A DNA stretch of 64,000 bases from Candidatus Saccharimonadota bacterium (GTDB lineage Bacteria > Patescibacteriota > Saccharimonadia > Saccharimonadales > Saccharimonadaceae): the NCBI GenBank assembly GCA_017514975.1, contig JAFWIF010000030.1, positions 1-64,000 of the forward strand, in the 5' to 3' direction. Positions within the stretch are counted from its first letter, which is position 1, and every line of letters begins with the position of its first letter. The position numbers were made by a program, and so were the translations under genes. The notes under the pieces are model-generated. The model was not told the DNA's origin and did not search any database. It saw only the letters and a list, made by a program, of their open reading frames with translations. Below, one piece after another: positions 52,172 through 61,160 of this stretch.

Positions 52172-53050
52172 ATGAATGAAATCCATATACCAGTTTTGTG
52201 GTCGGAAGTGTTGCAGTATCTTGCGCCAAAATCGGGCGAAAGCTATTTAGATTTGACGGCAGGATATGGTGGACACGCGGATAAAATTTTGGAAGTAACG
52301 CAGAATTATAATGAGGCGGTCTTGAATGACCGTGATCAGAATGCAATTGAGTTCCTTAAAGCGAAGTACCAAAAGGTGAAGCTGGAAATCAGGCATGATG
52401 ATTTTTATAATACGGCGCTACAGCTAGTGGAGAATGAAAAAAAGTTTGACCTAATACTGGCGGATTTAGGAGTTTCTTCGCCGCAACTAGACAGGGGCGA
52501 AAGGGGTTTTGCGTTCTCGAAAGATGCGCGATTGGATATGCGCATGGATCAGAGGCAGAATCTTGATGCGTGGTCGATCGTGAACTCATGGAGCGAAAGA
52601 CGATTGAGAGAGATTTTTGTGCAATATGCGGAAGCAAGCGAAGGACGGGCGGCTGTATGGGCGCGAGCGATTGTATCGGCGCGACCAGTTGAGACGACAG
52701 CGGAGCTTGCTGAGGTAATACGAAGAACGACAGGACATTACGAAAGAACGCATCCGGCTACAAAAGTATTCCAAGCGATTCGAATAGTAGTAAATGATGA
52801 GTTAGGGCTTTTGGAGCGTAGCTTGCCTTTGATAGTGAAATTATTGAAGCCTGGGGGGAGAGTGGGAATAATTTCGTTTCATAGCCTAGAAGATAGAATA
52901 GTCAAAGATTTTTTTCGTGAAGAAAGCTCGTTGGGTCTAGAATCGAGGCTGGAAGTAGTGACAAAGAAGGCGATAGTTGCGGAAAAAACTGAATTAGCTA
53001 ACAATCCGCGTGCTAGAAGTGCAAAGCTTCGAGTAGCAAGGCGAAGATAG
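52172..53050 (+). CDS. rsmH: 16S rRNA (cytosine-1402-N4) methyltransferase
   Basis: About 292 residues, starting MNEIHIPVLWSEVLQYL, which fits the family N-terminus better than the in-frame ATG at 52139. SAM motif YLDLTAGYGGHADKIL, LADLGVSSPQLDRGERGFAF, RGRAAVWARAIV-type region and GGRVGIISFHSLEDRIVKDFF are typical. It is the usual first or second gene of the division and cell-wall cluster. No mraZ is present upstream. Confidence 0.92.
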   Translation: MNEIHIPVLWSEVLQYLAPKSGESYLDLTAGYGGHADKILEVTQNYNEAVLNDRDQNAIEFLKAKYQKVKLEIRHDDFYNTALQLVENEKKFDLILADLGVSSPQLDRGERGFAFSKDARLDMRMDQRQNLDAWSIVNSWSERRLREIFVQYAEASEGRAAVWARAIVSARPVETTAELAEVIRRTTGHYERTHPATKVFQAIRIVVNDELGLLERSLPLIVKLLKPGGRVGIISFHSLEDRIVKDFFREESSLGLESRLEVVTKKAIVAEKTELANNPRARSAKLRVARRR

Positions 53051-53208
53051 CGAAGGTGGGAATTGGAAAATTCTATGATTCTGATTTTTTTGCTTTTTTA
53101 GGAATGATAGAATTGGAAAGGTTTTGACTTTGGCGATTGGAGCGTTGATACGAGAAGAGCAGTGAAGGCGCGTATCGTAAAAATAAAAACAAAAAGGAGC
53201 AAACGAGT

Positions 53209-53271
53209 ATGGCAAAAATCGTCGTGACCAATCGATCACGCGCACAGCAAGTAAAAGTACATTTCCGCTAA
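53209..53271 (+). CDS. Possible 20-residue basic leader peptide
   Basis: The ATG has AAGGAG 9 nt upstream and encodes a 20-residue peptide rich in Arg, Lys, Val and Gln, ending at TAA. It immediately precedes two hairpins and the tandem AATATTTTGACCTA repeats. The good ribosome binding site and position between rsmH and ftsL-like gene suggest a leader peptide. It could also be a chance frame. Confidence 0.35.
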   Translation: MAKIVVTNRSRAQQVKVHFR

Positions 53272-53272
53272 C

Positions 53273-53431
53273 TTTGCGGTAGAGAATATTTTGACCTAGG
53301 GGCGACATGCCCCCAACTCGGGGGTACCGCAAAAAGGTGAAGTTACATTTGGGAGTGTAAAAAAATATTTTGACCTACCTTGAGATGTAAATTTAGCGTT
53401 TTCTCTCTTGTCGTTAGATTTACATCCAAGG
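53273..53431 (+). promoter_or_regulatory. Two tandem structured elements after rsmH
   Basis: A 14-nt sequence, AATATTTTGACCTA, occurs twice (53285-53298 and 53364-53377). The first lies inside a stem TTTGCGGTA (53273-53281) / TACCGCAAA (53325-53333) and is followed by a GGGGC/GCCCC hairpin. The second is followed by a long stem of 14 bp with one bulge (53378-53392 with 53418-53431). This repeat-plus-hairpin plan suggests a tandem RNA regulatory element or binding sites for one protein. Apart from the 20-codon frame at 53209, no gene lies between 53050 and 53580. Confidence 0.5.
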
Positions 53432-53579
53432 ACTAAGATGATTTTGTTACTATCGCGAAATTGCGAAAGTGGATTTTTTGAGGCTTTGGCGGTTTCGGGA
53501 TGGGGAGAAAATGGGGAATTGGGGGAGCGAGTGGGGCGAAAACAAACATAAAAAATAAAAAGAAAGGACGTAAAGCTTG

Positions 53580-54017
53580 ATGTCAGCTTATTATGCGGCG
53601 ACGCGAAGAATGAACGTGGCGGGCGCGACGACGATGCGACGTGGGATAGGCGGCAGGACAGGTGCGAATAGGCGAAGTAGTAGTGCGAGCGGGATGAGTA
53701 CAGGAGGAAGTTGGGCGCGCAATCGTAATGCGGTGCGCCACGAGCCAAAGGCGGTGTTGGGGCCGGTTTGGCATACTTTGGCGGTAATTGCATTAGTGTT
53801 AGTTGCAGGCTTGATTTTCTTGACGCAGAGTACGAAAGCGGCGAATTATGATTTGGCGATTGCCGATGCGAACGGTGAAATTGCTAGTCTTGAAGCGCAA
53901 AGGGACGCTTTGGTCGTTGAAAATGCGAAATTGACGGCGGAAGCGGCGACAGAAGGAAGCAATGAAGTGGCGGCAGCGATGCCGGATGCGGTAAGTGCGG
54001 ATTTTGTTGAACAATAA
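53580..54017 (+). CDS. FtsL/DivIC-like division protein
   Basis: 145 residues. A basic cytosolic N-terminus (about 60 residues), one helix (VWHTLAVIALVLVAGLIFL) and a short extracellular coiled coil (DLAIADANGEIASLEAQRDALVVENAKL). Position between rsmH and pbp is that of ftsL. Sequence identity is too low to assert the name, but the build and place agree. Confidence 0.6.
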   Translation: MSAYYAATRRMNVAGATTMRRGIGGRTGANRRSSSASGMSTGGSWARNRNAVRHEPKAVLGPVWHTLAVIALVLVAGLIFLTQSTKAANYDLAIADANGEIASLEAQRDALVVENAKLTAEAATEGSNEVAAAMPDAVSADFVEQ

Positions 54018-54084
54018 GAGTGATTTGGTGTGAAGGATAGTCGCAATAGCGAAATTTTGCGACGGAAAAAGAGTTGTTTAAATA

Positions 54085-54090
54085 TATAAT
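54085..54090 (+). promoter_or_regulatory. -10 box 6 nt before the pbp start
   Basis: TATAAT at 54085-54090 and ATG at 54097. The pbp-mraY-ftsW-murG block may have its own leaderless transcript in addition to read-through from upstream. Confidence 0.5.
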
Positions 54091-54096
54091 ATAAGT

Positions 54097-55842
54097 ATGT
54101 CAACGAAGAAAGTGCGGTTTTCTTGTTTAAAAATGATAGTCGTTGGGCTGTTTTTGGTGGCGGTAGCGAGATTATTTTACGTGCAGATTATTCAGCATGG
54201 ACGATATGCGGCGGAGGCGAGTGAGACGCATATGAAACAGTTTACGCTAACGGCGAAGCGTGGTGAAGTGTATTTCTCGAATCGAGATGGCGAGACGTCG
54301 CCGGCGATTTTGAATGAGCGGACGTGGACGATTTTTGTAGATCCGAGTTACGTAAAAGATAAAGAGAAAGTTGAAGAAAAATTAACGGATATTTTGGGGA
54401 AAAAGATGGAATTGGAATGGAAAGAAATATGGAAAGATATGACGAGAGGGTATGTTGAGGTGGCAAAAGGTGTGGATTATAAGACGATGATGGCGGTAAA
54501 AGAGGCGGATTTGAGGGGCGTAGGGCGAAAAGAGACGTCGCGGCGCATATATCCGGCAAAAAATCTGGCGAGTCAGGTGTTGGGCTTTGTGAACGCAGAG
54601 GGAGTTGGTACGGGGATAGAAGGGGCGATGAATAAGCGCCTTGAGGGTTCTGACGGGCTATTGAAGACGGTGACGGACGTGAACGATATACCGTTGTCAA
54701 TCGGGGACGAGAATATAGAGATTCCAGCGAAAAACGGTGAAAACGTAGTTTTGTCGATTGATGAAAATGTGCAGCGAAAGGTTGAAAAAGTTTTAGCAAC
54801 AACGATGTATAACAATAGCGGAATACGGAGCGCGAGCGCAATTGTAATGAATCCAAATAATGGTCAAATTTATGCAATGGCGAATTATCCGACATTTAAT
54901 CCAGAGCTGTATTATAAGGAAACGGATGCAAACGTTTATGTTAATCGAACGACAGAGAATGCTTATGAGCCGGCGAGTGTATGTAAGCCGTTTACGTATG
55001 CGATGGCGCTGAATGAAGGGAAGCTTTCGCCTGATGATACGTATAAGAATGAAGGCAAAACAACGGTAGCGGACAGGGTGATTCGTAATGCGAGTACGAG
55101 TATGAATATGCATTTGGGCAAAATTAACTTTCGGACAGCGCTGGACTATTCGTTTAATACGGGTAGCGTTGAGGTGCTAAGGAGAATGGGCGATGGAGCG
55201 ATTTCAAAAGATGCGCGTAGGACGATGTATGACTACCTATATAATCGGTTTGGTCTAGGAAGGGAGACGGGCGTTGAATTGTATGAAGCGACAGGTAAAA
55301 TTATTAGCCCGGAAGAGACAGAGGGGAATGCGGTGCGATACGCGAATATGACGTTTGGGCAAGGTATGAATTTGACGATGGTGCAGGTTGCGGCGGGTTT
55401 TGCGTCGATCGTAAACGGCGGACAATACTATCAGCCGACAATCGTCGCAGGGAAACTTGAGGACGGAAAAATGATACCGGCGGGAGCGCCTGAGACGAAG
55501 CGGCAGACGATAAGTGCAGAAACGAGTGCGACGATGCGAGAAATGTTGCGCGAAGTGCGTAGTAAGAATGGCGGGGAGTATGATAAAGAAGGGTACTACG
55601 TAGGAATCAAGACTGGTACGGCGGAAACTTATGATGCGAAAGGGAATTATACCTCGGACAGAACCGTGGCGGGGGCAATTGGATTTGGGGGCGTGGCGGA
55701 TGAGAATGCGATGCCGCAATATGTGGTGATAGTGAGACTAGATGGCGATACGTTACTGTGGGGCTCACAGAATGCGGTGCCGGTGTTTACGCAGATTAGT
55801 AACTATATGTTGGAATATTTAAGGCTTGCGCCAAGGAGATAA
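54097..55842 (+). CDS. ftsI: Penicillin-binding protein 2 / FtsI-type transpeptidase
   Basis: 581 residues. A short cytosolic tail, one helix (MIVVGLFLVAVARLFYVQII), dimerisation domain and transpeptidase domain. Active-site motifs: EPASVCKPFTYAMAL (SxxK), SFNTGSVEVL (SxN) and GIKTGTAETY (KTG). It cross-links peptidoglycan at the septum. SVCK has Cys where Thr or Phe is usual. Gene order (rsmH, ftsL-like, pbp, mraY) fits FtsI. Confidence 0.9.
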   Translation: MSTKKVRFSCLKMIVVGLFLVAVARLFYVQIIQHGRYAAEASETHMKQFTLTAKRGEVYFSNRDGETSPAILNERTWTIFVDPSYVKDKEKVEEKLTDILGKKMELEWKEIWKDMTRGYVEVAKGVDYKTMMAVKEADLRGVGRKETSRRIYPAKNLASQVLGFVNAEGVGTGIEGAMNKRLEGSDGLLKTVTDVNDIPLSIGDENIEIPAKNGENVVLSIDENVQRKVEKVLATTMYNNSGIRSASAIVMNPNNGQIYAMANYPTFNPELYYKETDANVYVNRTTENAYEPASVCKPFTYAMALNEGKLSPDDTYKNEGKTTVADRVIRNASTSMNMHLGKINFRTALDYSFNTGSVEVLRRMGDGAISKDARRTMYDYLYNRFGLGRETGVELYEATGKIISPEETEGNAVRYANMTFGQGMNLTMVQVAAGFASIVNGGQYYQPTIVAGKLEDGKMIPAGAPETKRQTISAETSATMREMLREVRSKNGGEYDKEGYYVGIKTGTAETYDAKGNYTSDRTVAGAIGFGGVADENAMPQYVVIVRLDGDTLLWGSQNAVPVFTQISNYMLEYLRLAPRR

Positions 55843-55846
55843 TAAG

Positions 55847-56881
55847 ATGTTGCTGAGTGATATTAATGAAAATATGGGCTATGAGCTAGTATTGGCTTTG
55901 GCGGCTTTCTTGTTGGCGATGTTTTTGACGCCATTTTATACTAATTTTGCGTATAAGCATAAGTTATGGAAGCGACAAAAGAGCGTAGCGGTGACAGGCG
56001 AGGAACTAAAAGTGATGAATAAGTTGCATCAGAAGAAAATTGGACGACATTTTCCGACGATGGCTGGCATGATTATGTTGGTAGCGGTGCCTACAGTGGT
56101 GTTTGCGTGTCACGCGCTAAATCGAGGGCAGACTTGGTTGCCGCTAGCGGCGTTTGTGGGTGGTGGCGTGATTGGCTTGATTGATGATGCGATTAACTTA
56201 TTTGGTAAAAATGCGGCGGCAGGATTAAGGGCGCCAGTGAAATTTGCAATGATAACGGCGTTGGGTGTATTTTTGGGATGGTTTTTTGCGGTTAAATTGG
56301 GGTGGACGAGTATTACAGTGCCGTTTTTGGGTCCAATTTCGCTGGGCGTGGTGGGGATGATTATACTGTTCGCGTTTGCGGTTGTTGCGACGGGGAATGC
56401 GGTGAATATTACGGATGGGATGGACGGCTTGGCGGGGGGATTAGCGATGTTGGCGTATGGAGCGTTTGGGGTGATTGCGTTGATGCAGGAACAATGGTAT
56501 CTAGCGGGTTTTTGTTTTGTGGTGATTGGTGCGCTCCTGTCGTATATTTGGTTTAACGTTTATCCGGCGCGATTTATGATGGGAGATACGGGGTCGTTTG
56601 CGCTCGGGGCAGGCTTGGGCGTGGTGGCGATGATGACGAATGCCTTTTTCCTGTTGCCAATTATCGGATGTTTATTTGTAGTAGAGGCGGGCAGCTCGCT
56701 GATTCAGATTTTGTCGAAAAAAATATTGAAGCGAAAAATTTTCTTATCGGCGCCACTACATCATCATTTGCAAGCGAAAGGTTGGGAGGAGAGTAAGGTC
56801 GTGATGCGGTTTTGGGTGATTGGCGGGATTACGGCGATGTTGGGCGTCTTTTTGGCGATGGGAGGTGGTATTGTAGGATGA
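55847..56881 (+). CDS. mraY: Phospho-MurNAc-pentapeptide transferase
   Basis: 344 residues, about ten helices. It makes lipid I. Motifs GLIDDAINLFGK, NAVNITDGMDGLAGG and PARFMMGDTGSFALGAGLG (with the Asp residues that bind Mg) and PLHHHLQAKGWEE match the family. The ATG at 55847 has AAGGAG 8 nt upstream. murE and murF, often next to mraY, are absent here. Confidence 0.95.
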   Translation: MLLSDINENMGYELVLALAAFLLAMFLTPFYTNFAYKHKLWKRQKSVAVTGEELKVMNKLHQKKIGRHFPTMAGMIMLVAVPTVVFACHALNRGQTWLPLAAFVGGGVIGLIDDAINLFGKNAAAGLRAPVKFAMITALGVFLGWFFAVKLGWTSITVPFLGPISLGVVGMIILFAFAVVATGNAVNITDGMDGLAGGLAMLAYGAFGVIALMQEQWYLAGFCFVVIGALLSYIWFNVYPARFMMGDTGSFALGAGLGVVAMMTNAFFLLPIIGCLFVVEAGSSLIQILSKKILKRKIFLSAPLHHHLQAKGWEESKVVMRFWVIGGITAMLGVFLAMGGGIVG

Positions 56882-58059
56882 AAAAAGCGATGCGGATGCA
56901 TAAGGCCGATGTGTTTATTGGGCTGATTGTGGCGGGATTGATGACGGCTGGGTTGGTGATAATTTATGCGATTGGACCGAGAGTGGCGCAAGCGGAAAGT
57001 GGTAGTGCGGGAGACATGTCGTATTTCTGGCATTATGCGATATTTGTTGGTTTGGCGTTTGCGGCTTTGGTAGCGGGCTATTTTTTGCCGTTTGAGCAAC
57101 AGCAAAAGTGGGCGCGAGCAATTTTGTGGCTGGGGGTGATTTTGTGTGTTGCGGTGACGATTTTGGGGAAGATGGGGAGTAGTTTGGTGTATTGTAACTT
57201 GGGAGCTTGCCGCGCGTTTAGCGTGGGGTTTCAGCCGGCGGAGTTGTTAAAGTTGGGGATTTTGTTTTATACGGCTGGCCTAATTACAGAGAGAAAAAAG
57301 CAGAAAAAGCTGGAAGGGCAAGAATTTTGGATACCGATTGCGACGATGTTTGTGATGACGGGAGTATTGATTGGTTGGTGGCAAAAAGATTTAGGTAGTA
57401 CGGTGGTGATTTTTGCAATGTTGACGGCGATGTTGTTTATGGCGGGTGTCAGAGGGCGATATTTGGCGGCGGTGCTATTAGTGATGGCGGCGGCGGCGGT
57501 GATTTTGGTGATGAGTTCTGAGCATCGTGCGAGGCGTTTGGCGAGTTTTAGCGGAGATGGTGATACGTATCATATTGATAATTCGTTGTTGGGCATGGGT
57601 GCAGGAGGGTTGTTTGGAGTAGGTTTAGGTAACAGTGTGCAATCGACGGGATATTTGCCGGAAGCGTTGAGTGATTCGATTTTTTCGGTTATTGGAGAGA
57701 TGTGGGGGTTTGCGGGCGCGATATTGATTTTGGCGTTGTATTTGATGTTGTTTTTGCGCATGATTAAAGTTGCGCACAAGACACAAGAAGAAGAGAGGAG
57801 TTTGTTTACGATTGGGGTTTTTGCGTGGATTTTGGCGCATGTTATACTGAACGTAGGGGGTATGACAGGGTTGCTTCCGATGAAGGGCATAACGTTGCCG
57901 TTTCTGAGTTACGGAGGATCTAGCATGTTGGTGCTAGGTTTTGCGGTGGGTGATGTTTTGCAGCTATCAAGAATGACGCAAAGAGAGGAAATAAATGAAG
58001 ATACTAGTAGTGGGGGGCGGCAGCGGCGGACACGTTACGCCAGTAGTCGCCGTAGTTAG
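56878..58059 (+). CDS. ftsW: Lipid II polymerase FtsW
   Basis: 393 residues, SEDS family with about ten helices. Motifs: WQKDLGSTVVIFAMLTAMLF, DNSLLGMGAGGLFGVGLGNS, and GMTGLLPMKGITLPFLSYGGSS near the end. The ATG overlaps the mraY stop (ATGA). It works with the septal transpeptidase. The C-terminus is arginine/serine rich. Confidence 0.95.
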   Translation: MKKAMRMHKADVFIGLIVAGLMTAGLVIIYAIGPRVAQAESGSAGDMSYFWHYAIFVGLAFAALVAGYFLPFEQQQKWARAILWLGVILCVAVTILGKMGSSLVYCNLGACRAFSVGFQPAELLKLGILFYTAGLITERKKQKKLEGQEFWIPIATMFVMTGVLIGWWQKDLGSTVVIFAMLTAMLFMAGVRGRYLAAVLLVMAAAAVILVMSSEHRARRLASFSGDGDTYHIDNSLLGMGAGGLFGVGLGNSVQSTGYLPEALSDSIFSVIGEMWGFAGAILILALYLMLFLRMIKVAHKTQEEERSLFTIGVFAWILAHVILNVGGMTGLLPMKGITLPFLSYGGSSMLVLGFAVGDVLQLSRMTQREEINEDTSSGGRQRRTRYASSRRS

Positions 58060-59179
58060 TGAGATTTGGAAAATACGGCCACGTGCGAAGGTTGAGTTTT
58101 GGACGGATAGGAAATACTTTAGGAATGCGCGAAAGATAACAATTGAAAATGGCATGAAATTGAAGATTAAGAAGGTGGCAGCAGGGAAGTTAAGGAGATA
58201 TACAAACTTTAAATTGATGGATTATTTGGAGCATTTTGATGTGGTGCTTTTGAATGTTTGGGATGGATTTAGATTGATTTTTGGCTTTTTGCAAAGCTTG
58301 GTGAGATTATTATTCTTGAAACCGAATGTAATATTTTTAAAGGGAGGCTATACGTGTTTGCCGGTGGGGTTGGCGGCAAGGCTTTTACGGATACCGTATG
58401 TGATTCACGACAGTGACGCGGTTCCTGGGCTGACGAATCGAGTGCTGGCGGGATGCGCGAGGAGAATCGCGACAGGGATGCCGCTTGAATATTACAATTA
58501 TCCGACAGAGAGAGCGGTATGGACGGGGATTCCTATCGGGGAGGAATTTCGAGCAGTGTCGGAGAGTCGCCAGAAGGCGTTAAAGAAGGAATTAGGGTTC
58601 CGAGAGGAGAAGTTGCTGGTGGTGGTAACGGGTGGAAGCCAGGGGGCAGAGCATATTAACTTAGCGATGAGGGAAATTTTGCCTGCACTACTAGAAAAAG
58701 CGAGTGTCTTGCTGGTAGCGGGGAGAGCGAGATATGACGAGATGTTGGACTTAAAGAAATATGAGACATGGGAAAATGGGGAGTTGAAATCGAATTTTCG
58801 GATGATTGAGTTTTCGAGCGAAATGTATAAGTTGTTTGGCGCGGCGGACGTGGTGGTGAGTCGAGCAGGGGCATCAACAATGACAGAGCTGGCGAAGATG
58901 GGGAAGGCGGTAGTGATGGTGCCGTATGAAAAATTACCTGGATTTCACCAAGTTAAGAATGCAGAGGCGTATGAGGCGGGAGGGGCAGCGATAGTGGTGT
59001 TTGACGATAAGATGAATAAAGAGCCAAAGTTATTGCTTGAAGCGCTCGAGAAGGTGCTTGGCAAGAGCAGAGAAAAAGTCGAGAAAAGGGAGGAGCTAGG
59101 GAAGAATTTGCGAAAGTTTGCAAAGGCGAATGCGGCGGAAGAGTTGGCGAAGATCGTGGTAGAGGTTGGGAGTAGATAG
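57995..59179 (+). CDS. murG: UDP-GlcNAc:lipid I GlcNAc transferase
   Basis: 394 residues. N-terminal VVGGGSGGHVTPVVAV is the glycine-rich loop. YVIHDSDAVPGLTNRVLAG, VVTGGSQGAEHINLAMREILP and SRAGASTMTELAKMGKAVVMVPYE are characteristic. It makes lipid II. It overlaps ftsW by 65 nt, an unusually long overlap, which implies tight coupling. It is the last recognised gene of the cluster in this window. Confidence 0.95.
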   Translation: MKILVVGGGSGGHVTPVVAVVSEIWKIRPRAKVEFWTDRKYFRNARKITIENGMKLKIKKVAAGKLRRYTNFKLMDYLEHFDVVLLNVWDGFRLIFGFLQSLVRLLFLKPNVIFLKGGYTCLPVGLAARLLRIPYVIHDSDAVPGLTNRVLAGCARRIATGMPLEYYNYPTERAVWTGIPIGEEFRAVSESRQKALKKELGFREEKLLVVVTGGSQGAEHINLAMREILPALLEKASVLLVAGRARYDEMLDLKKYETWENGELKSNFRMIEFSSEMYKLFGAADVVVSRAGASTMTELAKMGKAVVMVPYEKLPGFHQVKNAEAYEAGGAAIVVFDDKMNKEPKLLLEALEKVLGKSREKVEKREELGKNLRKFAKANAAEELAKIVVEVGSR

Positions 59180-60300
59180 GGACGGCGGTTAAGCGGTTGG
59201 GCTTAGCGGATGGAAAATTTCCCTGTGAGTTCCCTTTATGTTCGGTTTTTGTTCTTTTGGAATTTTTTGGTAGCGGGGGGATTTTTTGAGGCAGAGACGT
59301 TTGGCGGGGGCGGTTGGTGGAGAAATTGAGATTTTGACGGGTAGGGCGGAAACTGGGAAAAATTGGCGATTTTTTGGATTTTTGATGGCGGGAATTTGGC
59401 TAAATATGGTCTAATATATGATTTATAGGGGTAGATTTTGGTGACATTTTTTAGCGTGTCAAGGGCGTGTACTTCTGGGTGCTTCCCCGGAGTCCCCCGA
59501 AAAATAATCAATCGCGCATGAGGGGTGTTTATGGGGTTTTATGGAGTGGGTTTTACGGTGTTGCTGAGTGGTTTGATGAGCGAGTTTAAGAGAGAAATGG
59601 GCGTAACATGTTGGGGCGTGGATATGTTTTAGGTTTGTAGACGAATATGTTGAATCGCGGTGAGGCTACTTGGTTAATGTCGTAAAATATACATTGTGCG
59701 ACATTAAATATTTATGGAAAAGTTGATATTATACTCATGACTTGGCCGCGGTTCTGATAGCCTGCTGGTGAATTTTTGTCGTTTTTGTGCCCTATTTTGC
59801 GTTTTAAGGCCCTTTTGGGCGCAAAGACGGTATTTTATATGGTTATGGCTAATTTTGGCGATTTTAAGCGATTTTGCGCGTTTTTTGCATATTTGTATAT
59901 TAACGGTGCTTTAGGGATAAAAATGGGTAGATCTTGAAAAATAACAGGGGTCGAACAGGGGTGAATCATTGCTGCGCGCCAGGGGAGCAACAGGGAAATC
60001 GTAACATCAATAGAGAAAAAAGGGCGAAAAAGGAGAAGGGGAGTTATGTGTGTTTTTTTTGTTGGCTTTTTGTCTAATTCCTTGCCCGTCGTGCGTGAAA
60101 TAAGATATACTTAAACCATTTGCTTTGTGGTGGACTGATCGATCGCATCGTCTCTGATAGCACTGCTCAAATCCTTGTCGCGTAATTCCCTGCCAGTCGC
60201 TAGGCTGCGCCTATTGTCGTAAGCGCCAATGGCCAAACGAGCCGACCGAGCTATATACGCAAAGCCGTCGGGTAAGGTCAAAGAAACTTTATAGTCGAAA
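59180..60300. other. Gene-poor region after murG
   Basis: No gene I can support. The base composition changes from G-rich coding sequence to T-rich stretches. A 9-bp inverted repeat (TTAATGTCG at 59674-59682, CGACATTAA at 59699-59707) has the look of an operator or a small hairpin. AACAGGGGT is repeated at about 59944 and 59953. From about 60120 the composition shifts again to more C-rich sequence, marking the start of the accessory block. Confidence 0.5.
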
Positions 60301-60317
60301 GGAGTTAATTATATGAG

Positions 60318-60400
60318 GCGGTAAAATAACGGCTACTCCCCTGCACTTTTTAACATCGCCTTATTTCAGCGCTCGCGCAGGCTTTCGCCGTTATTTACCT
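60318..60400 (+). repeat. Structured element, copy 1 (most diverged)
   Basis: The outer stem is AAATAACGGC (60324-60333) with GCCGTTATTT (60387-60396), ten perfect pairs. An inner CGC...GCG hairpin encloses CTTATTTCA. An AGGAG-type site and an ATG (60313) lie just before it, as in the other copies, but the frame stops after three codons, which shows that the conserved feature here is the structure and not the peptide. Confidence 0.6.
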
Positions 60401-60457
60401 ATACTATACCATACAACAGCAAAGCATTGCAACTTGAGGGTTAGAGGAGCTAATATC

Positions 60458-60545
60458 ATGACAACAAAAATAGCGGCTTTACCCTCGCATTTTCTGACGG
60501 CGTTTTATTTCAACGCTCACGCTCGGTCACACCGCTACCTGTAAT
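60458..60545 (+). repeat. Structured element, copy 2
   Basis: AGAGGAGC then ATG at 60458 opens a 28-codon frame. The outer stem is TAGCGG (60471-60476) with CCGCTA (60532-60537). An inner stem GCGTT/AACGC encloses TTATTTC. The core (60483-60527) is nearly identical to copy 3. It ends about 40 nt before a Com-like frame at 60582. Confidence 0.65.
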
Positions 60546-60581
60546 TATATCGCAGCTTGAACACAAAAGGAAGAATAATTT

Positions 60582-60918
60582 ATGCCAATTAAACTTACCG
60601 GCGCGCATATTAGGCGATACGAAAAACACCTATCAGAATAACGTAAAGACGTACGCCAAAAAACAGCAGCCTCTAACTAACCCGATAAGCCAATTTCTAC
60701 CAACATCTATTTCAAAAGAGATTGCCGATGAGTTTTCAGAACACAAAGGCGGCGACACTCTAACACTCAGGGTCAACTCTGGCACGAGAGCCTTATTTGT
60801 CGGACCACATTCTAACAGCAACTTCAACGTACTTGAGGTGTTGTTTCCCGAAGATGCTACAATACGAATCATAGAAAACGACGGCAAAAATATAATAGGA
60901 GAGCTTTATTATGACTAA
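60582..60918 (+). pseudogene. Com-like zinc-ribbon gene with extended C-terminus, frameshifted
   Basis: It begins MPIKLT like the intact copy at 61647, but a 13-base deletion removes CPECG and shifts the frame, giving a stop after 19 codons. In the restored frame the reading continues as RILGDTKNT and then about 95 residues (including ADEFSEHKGGDTLTLRV and VLFPEDATIRI) to a stop at 60916-60918. That stop overlaps the next ATG. So the original gene joined a conserved N-terminal zinc-ribbon to a different C-terminal domain. Confidence 0.6.
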
Positions 60919-61114
60919 GAGAATAAACGGAGTCGAGGTGTCCGATGAAGTATTCGAGCAACAGGCGAATAGGTTTTGCGACGGCGGAAGAATATTCGAC
61001 AGCGAAGAGGAGCTTAGAGAGCATAAGGCACGACTTAAAGAGAAGCGTCGCAAAGCATGGGGAAAAGAGTTTTTCGAGTTGACATACGGCGAAGGGAGCT
61101 ACGATGCCAATTAA
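60911..61114 (+). CDS. Unrecognised 67-residue protein
   Basis: A charged, mostly helical protein (RINGVEVSDEVFEQQANRF, EEELREHKARLKEKRRKAWG). The start overlaps the stop of the upstream pseudogene and the end (DAN, stop) overlaps the start of another MPIK frame. This overlap pattern repeats in the next unit. No family recognised. Confidence 0.5.
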   Translation: MTKRINGVEVSDEVFEQQANRFCDGGRIFDSEEELREHKARLKEKRRKAWGKEFFELTYGEGSYDAN

Positions 61115-61118
61115 ATAA
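61104..61118 (+). pseudogene. Truncated Com-like frame (MPIK only)
   Basis: ATGCCAATTAAA overlaps the end of the 67-residue gene exactly as the intact copy overlaps the 78-residue gene, but a TAA follows after four codons. It is a remnant of the conserved module. Confidence 0.5.
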
Positions 61119-61160
61119 ATTTACGCCCTAACTGAAAAATGGGCTAGAGGGGCTAGTTTC

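Noticed and set aside
60458-60544. The 28-codon frame in structured copy 2 as a real gene
   Set aside because: The matching frame is only three codons long in copy 1 and ends differently in copy 3, so structure seems conserved rather than the peptide.
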